A stretch of DNA of 64,000 bases from Ancylobacter koreensis (GTDB lineage Bacteria > Pseudomonadota > Alphaproteobacteria > Rhizobiales > Xanthobacteraceae), in assembly GCF_023016525.1 (NCBI RefSeq), contig NZ_JALKCG010000006.1, forward strand, positions 1 through 64,000, read 5' to 3'. A model generated the notes under the pieces. That model saw only the letters and a program-made list of their open reading frames with translations, had not been told where the DNA came from and did no database searches. Made by a program: the position numbers and the translations under genes. Below, one piece after another: positions 26,663 through 35,773 of this stretch (within the stretch, counting starts at the first letter, position 1; every line of letters starts with the position of its first letter).

Positions 26663-27760
26663 ATGACCGCCCATCCCTCGCTCTTCGACAGCTACCGCCT
26701 TGGCGACATCGAGCTGTCGAACCGCATCGTCATGGCCCCGCTGACGCGCAACCGCGCCGGCGCCGGCCTCGTGCCCGCCCCGCTCGCCGCCGAATATTAC
26801 GCCCAGCGCGCCTCCGCCGGCCTCATCGTCACCGAGGCGACGCAGGTTTCCGACACCGCGCAGGGCTATCAGGACACGCCCGGCATCTTCACCGACGCGC
26901 AGGTCGATGGCTGGAAAGCCGTCACCGGCGCCGTGCACGCCAAGGGCGGGCGCATCTTCGTGCAGCTCTGGCATGTCGGGCGCGTCTCGCACCGCTCGCT
27001 GCAGCCGGGCGGCGCCGCGCCGCTGGCCCCCTCCGCCGTGCGCGCCAACACCAAGACCTTCGTCAATAACGGCTTCGCCGAGGTGGACGAGCCGCGTGCG
27101 CTGACGCTGGAAGAGATCCCCGGCATCGTCGACGACTTCCGCAAGGCCGCCGCCAACGCGATCCGCGCCGGCTTCGACGGCGTCGAGATCCACGGCGCCA
27201 ATGGCTATCTGATCGACCAGTTCCTGCGCGACGGCGCCAACAGGCGCACCGATGCTTATGGCGGCTCCATCGAGAACCGCACCCGCTTCCTGAAGGAAGT
27301 GCTGGCCGCCGTCACCGGCGAGATCGGCGCCGCGCGCACCGGCATCCGCCTCTCGCCCGTCACCCCGGCCAACGACCTTTCCGACAGCGATCCGCAGGCG
27401 CTGTTCGCCCATGTGCTCGACGTGGTGGAGAGCTTCCACCCGGTCTATGTCCACATGATCGAAGGGGCCACCGGTGGCCCGCGCGACATCGTGCCGGACT
27501 TCGACTTCGAGGCGCTGCACAAGCGCTACAGCGGCACCTGGATGGTGAACAACGGCTATGACAAGGCGATGGCCGAGACCGTGGTCGCCAGCGGCAAGGC
27601 GGATCTCGTCGCCTTCGGCAAGGCGTTCATCTCCTCGCCGGACGCGGTGGACCGACTGCGCCGTGGCGCACCCTTCAACGAGCTCGACCGCGACACGCTC
27701 TATGGCGGCGGCGCCAAGGGCTATACCGACTACCCGACACTGGAGAGCGTGGGCGCCTGA
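26663..27760 (+). CDS. nemA: Alkene reductase, Old Yellow Enzyme family (NemA-like)
   Basis: This is a 365-residue FMN-dependent ene-reductase. It shows the N-terminal barrel block (LSNRIVMAPLTRNRA), the substrate-binding pair His/Asn in HGANGYL, and YGGSIENRTRF, all typical of the NemA/xenobiotic reductase class. Such enzymes reduce activated C=C bonds, N-ethylmaleimide or nitro compounds with NADPH. The open frame starts 16 codons upstream, but the ATG at 26663 fits the family N-terminus (MTAHPSLFDSYRLGDIELSN). A terminator follows at 27783. It is monocistronic; no NemR-like regulator is adjacent. Confidence 0.93.
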   Translation: MTAHPSLFDSYRLGDIELSNRIVMAPLTRNRAGAGLVPAPLAAEYYAQRASAGLIVTEATQVSDTAQGYQDTPGIFTDAQVDGWKAVTGAVHAKGGRIFVQLWHVGRVSHRSLQPGGAAPLAPSAVRANTKTFVNNGFAEVDEPRALTLEEIPGIVDDFRKAAANAIRAGFDGVEIHGANGYLIDQFLRDGANRRTDAYGGSIENRTRFLKEVLAAVTGEIGAARTGIRLSPVTPANDLSDSDPQALFAHVLDVVESFHPVYVHMIEGATGGPRDIVPDFDFEALHKRYSGTWMVNNGYDKAMAETVVASGKADLVAFGKAFISSPDAVDRLRRGAPFNELDRDTLYGGGAKGYTDYPTLESVGA

Positions 27761-27782
27761 CGCCCTTTCCGCCTCAAAAGGA

Positions 27783-27810
27783 AAGGCCCGCCTCGCGGCG
27801 GGCCTTTTTT
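27783..27810 (+). terminator. Rho-independent terminator of the ene-reductase gene
   Basis: AAAGGCCCGCC, a TCGC loop and GGCGGGCCTTTTTT form a strong hairpin with T-tract 22 bases after the stop. It lies between convergent genes. Confidence 0.92.
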
Positions 27811-27829
27811 CTTGGTCGGGCGCAGAGGA

Positions 27830-28723
27830 TCAGGCCGCCATCGGAGCGGGCGCGACCGAGCGCACCGAGACATCCACCGTCATGCCGAGATAGTCGCCCG
27901 TGCCACCGGTGAAGCCGCCCGCCACCGGCACGGCCTGGGTCGGGTCGCGCGTCACGGCGACGCGGATGAGATTGTCGGCGGCGATGGTGCCGTTCGTCGG
28001 GTCGAACTCCACCCAGCCGGCGCCCGGAAGGTAGATGTCCGCCCAGGCATGGGTCGCGCCGGCACCGACCACGACGGACGCGTCGCCATCCAGCGCCGGA
28101 TCGTAGAGATAGCCGGTGACGAACCTGGCGCCGAAGCCGAGCGCGCGCGCCGCCTCGATCAGCAGCAGCGCGAAATCGCGGCACGAGCCCGTGCCGAGCT
28201 TCAGCGTTTCCTGCGGCGTCTGCGTGCCCTCCTCGTGGCGTAGCCTGTAGGCGAAGCCCTGGTTGATCCCGTTGTTGAGGTCGGTGAGCAGCGCCATCGT
28301 GTCGGTCGGCCGCGCGGCGACGAAGCCCTTCGCCCAGTTCTCCAGCTCGTTGCCGGGGTCGGGATAGTGGCAGTCGAGCATGCGGCCGAGGTCGATGCGG
28401 TCGTCGGGCGAGTACACGAAGGGATACGATTTGGCGCTCTCGTCGAGCTCGAACACCAGCCCGCCCGCGCCGTAACGCTCGATGGCCAGCACGCTCTCAA
28501 TCGTCAGCTCGTTCGACGGCTCGATGAAATCGACGAAGGCGACGGAATTGCCGAACACATCGTGCACCCAGCGCACATTGGCGTGCGGCGACAGCACGAG
28601 GCTCGCATTCACCATCCGCAGATCGTGGCTGTCGCGCGGGCGCAGCATCAGCCGGTGCGGCTGGAAGACGACGGGATTGGCGTAGTTGTAGCGCGTGACA
28701 TGGCGGACGGTGAGGGTCTGCAT
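27830..28723 (-). CDS. Transglutaminase-like cysteine protein
   Basis: This is a 297-residue protein of the bacterial transglutaminase-like family. The N-terminal domain (residues 1-90, TVRHVTRYNYANPVVFQPHR) precedes the papain-fold core with catalytic Cys181 in GTGSCRDFA and His225 in THAWADIYLPG, followed by WVEFDPTNG. Such proteins are usually proteases or amide-bond hydrolases in peptide metabolism rather than true cross-linkers. No signal peptide is seen, so it is probably cytoplasmic. It is transcribed alone; substrate unknown. Confidence 0.88.
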   Translation of the reverse strand: MQTLTVRHVTRYNYANPVVFQPHRLMLRPRDSHDLRMVNASLVLSPHANVRWVHDVFGNSVAFVDFIEPSNELTIESVLAIERYGAGGLVFELDESAKSYPFVYSPDDRIDLGRMLDCHYPDPGNELENWAKGFVAARPTDTMALLTDLNNGINQGFAYRLRHEEGTQTPQETLKLGTGSCRDFALLLIEAARALGFGARFVTGYLYDPALDGDASVVVGAGATHAWADIYLPGAGWVEFDPTNGTIAADNLIRVAVTRDPTQAVPVAGGFTGGTGDYLGMTVDVSVRSVAPAPMAA

Positions 28724-28799
28724 GGACAGGTTCCATAAATAGCGACACCGGACGGCGCCAATGCGCCGCCCGGTCGATAACTGTCAGGGCGGTGTGAGG

Positions 28800-29108
28800 T
28801 CAACGAGCGAACAGCCGACCGATCACGAAGCCGAGGAGGCCGGCGGTGACCACCGTGCCGAAGGAATAGGATCGCAGCGGATGGCCATCCGCCATCGCCC
28901 AGAGCTCACGGGCCGCGCGGCGGGCGCTACGCTCCTCATCACCCTCCTCGCGGCCGGGACGGCCGGCGATGCGGGGACGCGTGGTGGCCGACATGGGCGC
29001 CGAGGCGGAACTCTCCCCTGCCGGCGTCTCGCCATGCGTCATCGCCCCCGTGGCCGGCGCCTCCGCCTCATCCTTGTGGATTCCGTTGCTGATCTTGGGT
29101 TCGACCAT
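28800..29108 (-). CDS. Small C-terminally anchored membrane protein (ElaB/DUF883-like topology)
   Basis: This is a 102-residue charged protein with a soluble N-terminal part and a single C-terminal helix ending GFVIGRLFAR. A glycine-rich tail helix of this kind is typical of ElaB/YqjD-type stationary-phase proteins that tether to the inner membrane. The homology is suggested by topology rather than by clear sequence match. A sigma-EcfG-like promoter candidate lies about 55 bases upstream, which would fit stress expression. Confidence 0.6.
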   Translation of the reverse strand: MVEPKISNGIHKDEAEAPATGAMTHGETPAGESSASAPMSATTRPRIAGRPGREEGDEERSARRAARELWAMADGHPLRSYSFGTVVTAGLLGFVIGRLFAR

Positions 29109-29163
29109 CGCTCTCGCGCCTCACCTTGCTGTCTGCGGCGCATCGTGCGCCTGTCGGCGAGTA

Positions 29164-29188
29164 AACGCGGGCGGAGGCGTTTGGTTCG
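29164..29188 (-). promoter_or_regulatory. Possible sigma-EcfG-type promoter (one mismatch)
   Basis: On the minus strand the sequence reads CGAAC, 16 bases, CGTT. The EcfG consensus is GGAAC-N16/17-CGTT. It is about 55 bases upstream of the start of the small tail-anchored protein, at a normal promoter distance. Confidence 0.35.
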
Positions 29189-29192
29189 GTGG

Positions 29193-29387
29193 CTAGAGCC
29201 GGCCGGTGAGAAAGGCGAGCATCTCGGTCGGCCCGCGCGCATTGAACAGCTTCACGCGGCGCCCGCCGCACATGTCGCAACGCAGGCGCGGCGCCGGCTC
29301 GTCCGGCCCGCGCGCCTCCAGCGCGCCGGCATCGGCCCGCCCGAGCGCGGAACGGCGCCCGCAACGCTGGCAATGGGCGCAGAGCAT
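29193..29387 (-). CDS. Small zinc-ribbon-type protein
   Basis: This is a 64-residue protein with two cysteine knuckles: CAHC...CGRR at the N-terminus and CDMCGGRRVKLFNARGP in the middle. Their spacing suggests a zinc ribbon. The final helix (EMLAFLTGRL) is hydrophobic. The layout is seen in short alphaproteobacterial hypothetical proteins. It lies 84 bases upstream of the tail-anchored protein on the same strand. No function is assigned. Confidence 0.6.
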   Translation of the reverse strand: MLCAHCQRCGRRSALGRADAGALEARGPDEPAPRLRCDMCGGRRVKLFNARGPTEMLAFLTGRL

Positions 29388-29493
29388 GGAAAGGCGGTCG
29401 GAAATCTGGGCTCTCCCGGCGTGCGGACGACGGCGGCAGGCCGCGACCGCTGCGGATATGGGGACGACCCCGCCTCGGCGAAAGGCCGCCCCG

Positions 29494-30780
29494 TCACGGT
29501 GCCGGCGGGGGAAAGACCACGATGCGGTTCCGCCCGTCCGATTTCGCCTCGTAGAGCGCCTGGTCGCAACGGCGCAGCAGAGCGGCGAAATCCTCGCCCG
29601 CCGGCCCGGTCCAGGTGACGCCGATGCTCGCCGTGACCTCGATGACGGTGCCGTCGCCGAGCGCCACCGGCACGCTCAGCGCCTCCAGCATGCGCGCGGC
29701 GATGGCGCGGGCGTCCTCGCCGCTGGTGCGCGGCAGCAACACCGCGAATTCCTCGCCGCCGATGCGCGCCATGATGTCCGAACGGCGCAGCTGCGCCAGC
29801 CCGCGCTCGGCCACCGCGCGCAGCACCTCGTCGCCCGCCGCGTGGCCGTGGCCGTCATTGATCTGCTTGAAGCGGTCGAGGTCGAGCATCAGCAGCGAGC
29901 AGGTGGAGCCCTCGGACTGCCCGAGCGCGAGGGCACGATGGCCGTCCTCGACCAGCCGCCGCCGGTTCCACAGGCCGGTGAGCGGGTCCGAGACGGCGAG
30001 ATCGCGCAGGTGGCGCTCGGTCTCGCGCTCGGTGGTCACGTCCCACAGCGCGAGCACGTAATGATCGCGCACCCAGCGATAGCGGAACTGCACGTTCCGC
30101 GTGGAGCCGTCGTTGCAGCGCACCTTCCATTCGCTGTACTGGACCTGCGCGGGGTTCTGGCGCGACAGCTCGGTCTTCGCCTTCCACTCGGCATAGGCGG
30201 CCGCGCGCTCCTGCGGATCGGGGAAGCCGAATTCCCACCAGTCGTCATGATGGACGATGGGCTTCTGGTCGTAGAGGAAGAGCTCGTCGGAGGCCTTGTT
30301 GTAGAAGGTGCCGATGAGGTCCCTGTTATAGATCTCGATGCCGACCGGCAGGTCGTCGAGGATCTCCAGCAGCGTGTTCTGGAAGTCGCGGCCGACCGCC
30401 GGCATCAGGTTGATCAGACGGTGCGTGTCGGTCAGCGGCCGGACGCTGCAATGGACCGTCCTGCCATTGCCGGGCAGCAGCATCGGGAAGGCCCGCGCGC
30501 GCCCATCGAGCTCCGGCTGGACCAGTTCCGGCCACGGCACCGCGCCGGCGACGTGCACGATCTCGGCGAAGGGCGCCGGCAATGCGCGGTCGAGGGCGCC
30601 ATCGAAGAAGGCGCGCGCCGGGCGGTTCGCCGCCACAATCAGCGACGCGCCGATATCGACGATCAGCAGCGGCGTATCCACGCCGTCGATCCACTCGAAC
30701 ATGGGTCGGAAATCACGTCTCCGATGGCCCCGCCCACCGACGCGCAGCAGGTTGCGCGCCAAGCGCGGGTCGCGACTCAT
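29494..30780 (-). CDS. PAS-GGDEF diguanylate cyclase
   Basis: This is a 428-residue soluble protein. Two sensory stretches come first (about 30-120, then a PAS/PAS-like domain at about 145-255 containing VGIEIYNRDLIGTFYNKAS and a PAC-like WKVRCNDGSTRNVQFR). The GGDEF domain follows, with active-site motif GGEEF at 341-345 and an inhibitory RxxD site (RRSD, 332-335) five residues before it. It should make c-di-GMP from GTP with product inhibition. There is no membrane helix, so the signal is likely cytoplasmic. Start choice is uncertain: Met27 at 30702 is an alternative; neither has a clear ribosome site. Confidence 0.9.
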   Translation of the reverse strand: MSRDPRLARNLLRVGGRGHRRRDFRPMFEWIDGVDTPLLIVDIGASLIVAANRPARAFFDGALDRALPAPFAEIVHVAGAVPWPELVQPELDGRARAFPMLLPGNGRTVHCSVRPLTDTHRLINLMPAVGRDFQNTLLEILDDLPVGIEIYNRDLIGTFYNKASDELFLYDQKPIVHHDDWWEFGFPDPQERAAAYAEWKAKTELSRQNPAQVQYSEWKVRCNDGSTRNVQFRYRWVRDHYVLALWDVTTERETERHLRDLAVSDPLTGLWNRRRLVEDGHRALALGQSEGSTCSLLMLDLDRFKQINDGHGHAAGDEVLRAVAERGLAQLRRSDIMARIGGEEFAVLLPRTSGEDARAIAARMLEALSVPVALGDGTVIEVTASIGVTWTGPAGEDFAALLRRCDQALYEAKSDGRNRIVVFPPPAP

Positions 30781-30889
30781 ATTATCGGATCAATTCGCAT
30801 GCGCACATATCGGTTGCGCGGCGAGCGACCGTATGTCGAAAGCGGCGCTGCCGCCGTCACCGTTCGGGAAACCACCATCAGGGATGGAA

Positions 30890-30965
<76 letters not shown>

Positions 30966-31056
30966 GAACCGGGTGTCGCGAGGCCGTGGCGCCGCGAACG
31001 GGGGGTCGTGTAGCAGAGGGATTCGGGCGTGTCCATACCGTGACAGCCCGTCATCC

Positions 31057-32556
31057 TCATTCTTTGAAAGCTTCCTCGCGGCGACGCCGCACGGAGGGCA
31101 GCAGGACCACGGCGAGCGCCAGCACGGCCAGCGCGAGCATGGTCGCGGAGATCGGGCGGGTGAAGAACACGGTCGGGTCGCCGCGCGAGATCAGCATGGC
31201 CCGGCGCAGATACTCCTCCAGCATCGGGCCGATGATGAAGCCGAGCAGCAGCGGCGCGGGCTCGCAGTCGAGCTTCACCAGCACGTAGCCGACCACCCCG
31301 AACAGGGCCATGGTGAAGACGTCCAGCGCGTTGTTGTTCACGCTGTAGACGCCGATGCAGCAGAAGCCGACGATGAGCGGGAAAAGGATGTGGTAGGGCA
31401 CGGTGAGCAGGCGCACCCACATGCCGATCAGCGGCAGGTTGAGCACCACCAGCATCAGGTTCCCGATCCACATCGAGGCGATGATTCCCCAGAACAGGCT
31501 CGGCTGCTCGTTGACCACGTTCGGTCCCGGCACGATGCCCTGGATGATCAGCGCGCCGATCATCAGCGCCATGACAGGGTTGGAGGGGATGCCCAGCGTG
31601 AGCATGGGGATGAAGGAGGTCTGCGCGCCGGCATTGTTGGCGCTCTCCGGCGCGGCGACCGCCTCGATGGCGCCCTTGCCGAACTCCTCCGGATGCCGGG
31701 AAATCTTCTTCTCGATCGAATAGGCGGCAAAAGAGGACAGGATCGCCCCGCCGCCCGGCAGGATGCCGAGGAAGGAGCCGATGAAGGTGCCGCGCAGGAT
31801 CGGGCCGACGATCCGCCTGATGTCCTCCTTAGACAACAGCAACCCCTTCACCTTCTGCACCATCACCTTTCGGCTGTGCTCGTCCTCCAGGTTGCGCACG
31901 ATCTCGCCGATGCCGAACACGCCCATGGCGAGCGCGACGAACTCGATACCGTCCGCCAGTTCCAGCATGTCGAAAGTGAAGCGCGGCGTGCCGGTGTAGA
32001 CGTCCTGCCCGGAGAGGCCGAGCAGGATTCCCAGCACCACCATGGCCAGTGCCTTGATGACCGAGCCGGCGGCCAGCGCCACCGAGGCGACGAGGCCGAG
32101 CACCATCAGCGCGAAATATTCGGGCGGGCCGAATTTCAGCGCGAGGTCGGCCAGCGGCGGCGCGAAGACCGCGAGCAGGAAGGTCGCGACCGATCCGGCG
32201 AAGAAGGAGCCGATGGCGGCGGTGGCGAGCGCGGCGCCGGCGCGACCCTTGCGCGCCATCTGGTAGCCGTCGATGGCCGTGACCACCGAGGAGCTCTCGC
32301 CCGGCAGGTTGATGAGGATGGCCGTGGTCGAGCCGCCATATTGCGCGCCGTAATAGATGCCCGCCAGCATGATGAGCGCGGAGACCGGCGGCAGGCCGAA
32401 GGTGATCGGCAGCAGCATGGCGATGGTCGGCACCGGGCCGAGACCCGGCAGCACCCCGATCAGCGTGCCGAGCAGCACGCCGATGAAGCAGTAGAAGATG
32501 TTCTGGAAGGTGACGGCGACGGAGAAGCCGAGCGCCAGATTGTCGAAGATTTCCAT
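31057..32556 (-). CDS. tctA: Tripartite tricarboxylate transporter large permease TctA
   Basis: This is a 499-residue, roughly 12-helix inner-membrane subunit of the tripartite tricarboxylate transporter. It opens (FSVAVTFQNIFYCFIGVLLG) and shows the hallmark signatures GLGPVPTIAMLLPITFGL and YYGAQYGGSTTAILINLPGE. It forms the transport channel with TctB and takes substrate from the periplasmic TctC. It ends a tctC-tctB-tctA operon, 15 bases after tctB. Citrate or another di/tricarboxylate is likely; the ligand is not decided by sequence. Confidence 0.95.
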   Translation of the reverse strand: MEIFDNLALGFSVAVTFQNIFYCFIGVLLGTLIGVLPGLGPVPTIAMLLPITFGLPPVSALIMLAGIYYGAQYGGSTTAILINLPGESSSVVTAIDGYQMARKGRAGAALATAAIGSFFAGSVATFLLAVFAPPLADLALKFGPPEYFALMVLGLVASVALAAGSVIKALAMVVLGILLGLSGQDVYTGTPRFTFDMLELADGIEFVALAMGVFGIGEIVRNLEDEHSRKVMVQKVKGLLLSKEDIRRIVGPILRGTFIGSFLGILPGGGAILSSFAAYSIEKKISRHPEEFGKGAIEAVAAPESANNAGAQTSFIPMLTLGIPSNPVMALMIGALIIQGIVPGPNVVNEQPSLFWGIIASMWIGNLMLVVLNLPLIGMWVRLLTVPYHILFPLIVGFCCIGVYSVNNNALDVFTMALFGVVGYVLVKLDCEPAPLLLGFIIGPMLEEYLRRAMLISRGDPTVFFTRPISATMLALAVLALAVVLLPSVRRRREEAFKE

Positions 32557-32571
32557 CGTCGCCGCTCCCGA

Positions 32572-33054
32572 TCAGTAGCCGCCGAGCAAGGGCCCGAGCA
32601 AAGGGAGCGGCAGGCCGAGGCCCTTGATGAACACCGCCCAGGAGAACGCCACCATGATCGCCGCCGAGGCGAGGCCGGTGACGATGTTGAAGCGCCGGCT
32701 GGCCAGCGCGGAGAGGAAGACGGCAAGGCCCATGGAGGGCCCGAGGCCGAGCGGGCGGATGCCGAGACCGAACACCACCACCGCCAGCGTCACCAGCCCC
32801 AGCGCCTGCCACGGCCATCTCCGGAAGCCGATGCCGGCATCCTCCTCGGCCGCCGGGACGGTCAGCCCGCCGATCAGCACGAGCAGCCCGAGGAACCCGA
32901 GCAGCCCGGCCAAAATCATCGGGAAATAGCCCGGCCCCATGCGGATGGCCCTGCCCATCGGCAGGTCGAGCGCCTGCCAGGCGAAGAAGGCGGCCAGCAG
33001 GATCAGCAGGAGGCCGCTGGCGACATCCTTGGGACTTTTGACGAAGCGCGTCAT
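32572..33054 (-). CDS. tctB: Tripartite tricarboxylate transporter small permease TctB
   Basis: This is a 160-residue membrane protein with four predicted helices and the TctB pattern (ASGLLLILLAAFFAWQALDL, then MGPGYFPMILAGLLGFLGLL). It pairs with TctA as the small integral subunit. It lies 89 bases after tctC, in a gap with an 8-bp GC hairpin (GCCGCGCC / GGCGCGGC), which may lower readthrough so that the binding protein is made in excess. Confidence 0.93.
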   Translation of the reverse strand: MTRFVKSPKDVASGLLLILLAAFFAWQALDLPMGRAIRMGPGYFPMILAGLLGFLGLLVLIGGLTVPAAEEDAGIGFRRWPWQALGLVTLAVVVFGLGIRPLGLGPSMGLAVFLSALASRRFNIVTGLASAAIMVAFSWAVFIKGLGLPLPLLGPLLGGY

Positions 33055-33143
33055 GGAGCCGTTTTCCCGGGGACGGGGTGCATAAGGCCGTCCGCCGCGC
33101 CAACCTTGCGGGGGCGCGGCGGCCAGGGACGGGAGAGGGCGCG

Positions 33144-34130
33144 TCAGTCGGCGAAGACGCCGGCCTGCTCAATCACCGGCTTCCACTTGGCGACTTCGGC
33201 CGCGAGGAACTCCTTGTGGACCTGCGGCGTCGCGCGCTCCTGCGAGACCGGCTCGGTGCCGAGATCGGCGAAGCGGGCGATGACCTTGGGATCCTGCAGC
33301 GCCGCCTTCAGCGCGGCATTGAGCTTGTCGATCTCCGCCTTCGGCGTGCCCTTGGGCGCGTACATGCCGTGCCACACCGCAACCTCGAAGCCGGGCAGAC
33401 CGACCTCCTGGAAGGTGGGCAGATCGGGAAGCGACTTCACGCGGTCCTTGGTGGTGACGGCGAAGGCCTTCACCTTGCCCGCCTTGATCTGGCCGGTGGT
33501 GTTGGTGGTCTGGTCGCACATCAGGTCGATCTGGCCGCCGACGAGGTCATTCATCGCCGGGCCGGTGCCCTGATAGGGAACCGTCGTCACTTGGGTGCCC
33601 AGCGCCGACATGAACAGCATGCCGCACAGATGCGAGGCGGAGCCGACGCCGGCATTGCCGTAGATCACCGCATCCTTCTTGTCCTTCACATAGGCGATCA
33701 GCTCGGCGGCGGTCTTGGGCTCCAGCGTCGACTTGCCGATCATGGTCATCGGCACGTCGGTCACGAGGCCGACGGTCTCGAAGTCGGTGAGCACGTTGTA
33801 GGGCAGCTTGCGGTAGAGCGTCGCCGAGGTCGCCTGGCCGATATGGTGCAGGAGAACCGTGTAGCCGTCGGGCGTCGCCTTGGCGACCTGTCCGGCGCCG
33901 CGGGTGCCGCCGGCGCCGCCGACATTTTCCACAATCACCTGCTGGCCGAGCGTGCGCGACATGGATTCGGCGACGAGGCGGGCGACCGTGTCGGTCGGGC
34001 CGCCGGCCGCGAAGGGCACCACCATGGTGATCGGCCGGTTGGGATAGTCCTGCGCCCTGGCGCCGGCGAACGGCACGACCGCCAGCGCGAGAGCGGCCAG
34101 CGCGACCGCCGCGCCCTTGAAACTCTTCAT
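33144..34130 (-). CDS. tctC: Tripartite tricarboxylate transporter binding protein TctC (Bug family)
   Basis: This is a 328-residue periplasmic solute-binding protein. A signal peptide (MKSFKGAAVALAALALAVVP to AGARA) precedes YPNRPITMVVPFAAGGPTDT, the Bug-family ligand-phosphate-like loop, and GQQVIVENVGGAGG. It delivers carboxylates to TctAB. The ATG at 34130 has a GAGGAAC ribosome site upstream. It is first of the operon. The upstream gap (34131-34357) is AT-richer and divergent from pabB. Confidence 0.95.
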   Translation of the reverse strand: MKSFKGAAVALAALALAVVPFAGARAQDYPNRPITMVVPFAAGGPTDTVARLVAESMSRTLGQQVIVENVGGAGGTRGAGQVAKATPDGYTVLLHHIGQATSATLYRKLPYNVLTDFETVGLVTDVPMTMIGKSTLEPKTAAELIAYVKDKKDAVIYGNAGVGSASHLCGMLFMSALGTQVTTVPYQGTGPAMNDLVGGQIDLMCDQTTNTTGQIKAGKVKAFAVTTKDRVKSLPDLPTFQEVGLPGFEVAVWHGMYAPKGTPKAEIDKLNAALKAALQDPKVIARFADLGTEPVSQERATPQVHKEFLAAEVAKWKPVIEQAGVFAD

Positions 34131-34357
34131 ATGTTCCTCCCGAGACTTTCTGTTGCGTTGTATGCGGAGTGTGCCGCCGCAGCGGACGCGTGTTGTTATT
34201 TTGCCTAGGCCATCATCGGCTTACCCAACCGTCAAGCCTCTCTTTCGACGGAAAGGCCTGCCCCGCAACGCACAAGAGCCGCGCCGGTTCGAGGCTACCG
34301 CGCGCCGGGCGCGTGGGGACCCTAGGAAGCCGCGCCGCTACGTTCCATATTCGGGGG

Positions 34358-35773
34358 ATGATTCAGGAGCCGCCTCCCCTCGTCGTCGAAATCGCCTGGC
34401 AGGATCCCTGGCAGGCGGCCCGCCGCCTGTCGCGGCGCGACGGCGCGCGCGTGCCCGGCCTGACCTTCCTCGACAGCGCGATGCGCCATCCGCTCCTCGG
34501 GCGCTGGTCCTATGCGATGGCCGAGCCGTTCGGCCGCTTCCGCGTCGAGGCGGGCGTGGCCCGCTGGAACGGCGAGCGCGAGAGCGCGCCGCCGCTGCAA
34601 GCGCTGCGCGCCCGGCTCGCGGCCCATACCCAGCCCCGGCTGCCGGGCGGCGCCGGCTTTCAGGCCGGGGCGGCGGGCTATTTCGCCTATGAGGCCGGCC
34701 GCCTGTTCGACCGTTTTCCGACCCTCGCGCCGGAGCCCGGCGAAGGCCCCGAGATCGATCTGGGCTTCTACGACCTCGTCGTTGCCTTCGACGTGGTGGC
34801 GGAGCGCGCCTTCCTTGTCTCCACCGGCTGGCCGGAGGCCGATCCCGCCCGCCGCGCCCGCCGCGCGCAGGAGCGTCTGGCCGACGCGACGGCCAGGCTG
34901 GCGACGCCAGCGGCCGCGTCCGGCGCCCCGGTCGTCGCGCAGGGCTGGCGTTCGAATTTCGACGCCGCGGGCTACAAGGCCGCCGTGAGCCGGGCGATCG
35001 ACTACATCCGCGCCGGCGACATCTTCCAGGCCAATTTCACCCAGCGTTTCGAGGCGGAAGTCGGCGATGTCGACCCGCTCGCCCTCTACGAGCAACTTCG
35101 CCACGCCAACCCCGCGACCTTCGCCGCGCTTATCGTCAATGGGGACCGCATCGTCGCGTCCTCCTCGCCCGAGCGTTTCGTGAAGATCGCCGGCCGCGAG
35201 GCGGAGACGCGACCGATCAAGGGCACGGTGCCGCGCTCGGTGGAACCGACGCTCGACGCCTTTCGCGGCCGCGAGCTGACCGCCAGCGAAAAGGACCGCG
35301 CCGAGAACGTGATGATCGTCGACTTGCTGCGCAACGATCTCTCGCGCGTGTGCCGGCCCGGCACGGTGAAGGTGCCGCGCCTGTGCGGGCTGGAGACCTA
35401 TGCCAATGTCCATCACCTCGTCTCGGTGGTGACGGGCGAACTGGCCGAAGGTCGCGACGGGCTGGACCTGATCGCCGCCTCCTTCCCCGGCGGCTCGATC
35501 ACCGGCGCGCCGAAGATTCGCGCCATGGAGATCATCCACGAGCTGGAAGGCCGGCCGCGCGGCGTCTATTGCGGCTCCATCGGCTATATCGGCTTCGACG
35601 GCACCATCGACCTCAACATCGCCATCCGCACCGTGACGGTCGAGAACGGAGTGGCGAGCTTCGGCGTCGGCGGGGGCATCACCACCCTGTCCGATCCCGC
35701 CGCCGAGCACGCCGAAAGTCTCACCAAGGCCGAGCGGCTGTTCCGCGCCTTCACGCCGGAGGCATCGGCATGA
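34358..35773 (+). CDS. pabB: Aminodeoxychorismate synthase component I
   Basis: This is a 471-residue enzyme making 4-amino-4-deoxychorismate from chorismate with ammonia from PabA, on the folate route. It carries chorismate-binding signatures: GDIFQANFTQRF, SPERF, TRPIKGT (the lysine), and FPGGSITGAPKIRAMEIIHE. The PabB-type sequence PIKGT separates it from anthranilate synthase. The open frame extends 63 codons upstream, but the ATG at 34358 gives the family N-terminus; a GGGGG run precedes it. Its last codon overlaps the pabA start (ATGA), so translation is coupled. Confidence 0.93.
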   Translation: MIQEPPPLVVEIAWQDPWQAARRLSRRDGARVPGLTFLDSAMRHPLLGRWSYAMAEPFGRFRVEAGVARWNGERESAPPLQALRARLAAHTQPRLPGGAGFQAGAAGYFAYEAGRLFDRFPTLAPEPGEGPEIDLGFYDLVVAFDVVAERAFLVSTGWPEADPARRARRAQERLADATARLATPAAASGAPVVAQGWRSNFDAAGYKAAVSRAIDYIRAGDIFQANFTQRFEAEVGDVDPLALYEQLRHANPATFAALIVNGDRIVASSSPERFVKIAGREAETRPIKGTVPRSVEPTLDAFRGRELTASEKDRAENVMIVDLLRNDLSRVCRPGTVKVPRLCGLETYANVHHLVSVVTGELAEGRDGLDLIAASFPGGSITGAPKIRAMEIIHELEGRPRGVYCGSIGYIGFDGTIDLNIAIRTVTVENGVASFGVGGGITTLSDPAAEHAESLTKAERLFRAFTPEASA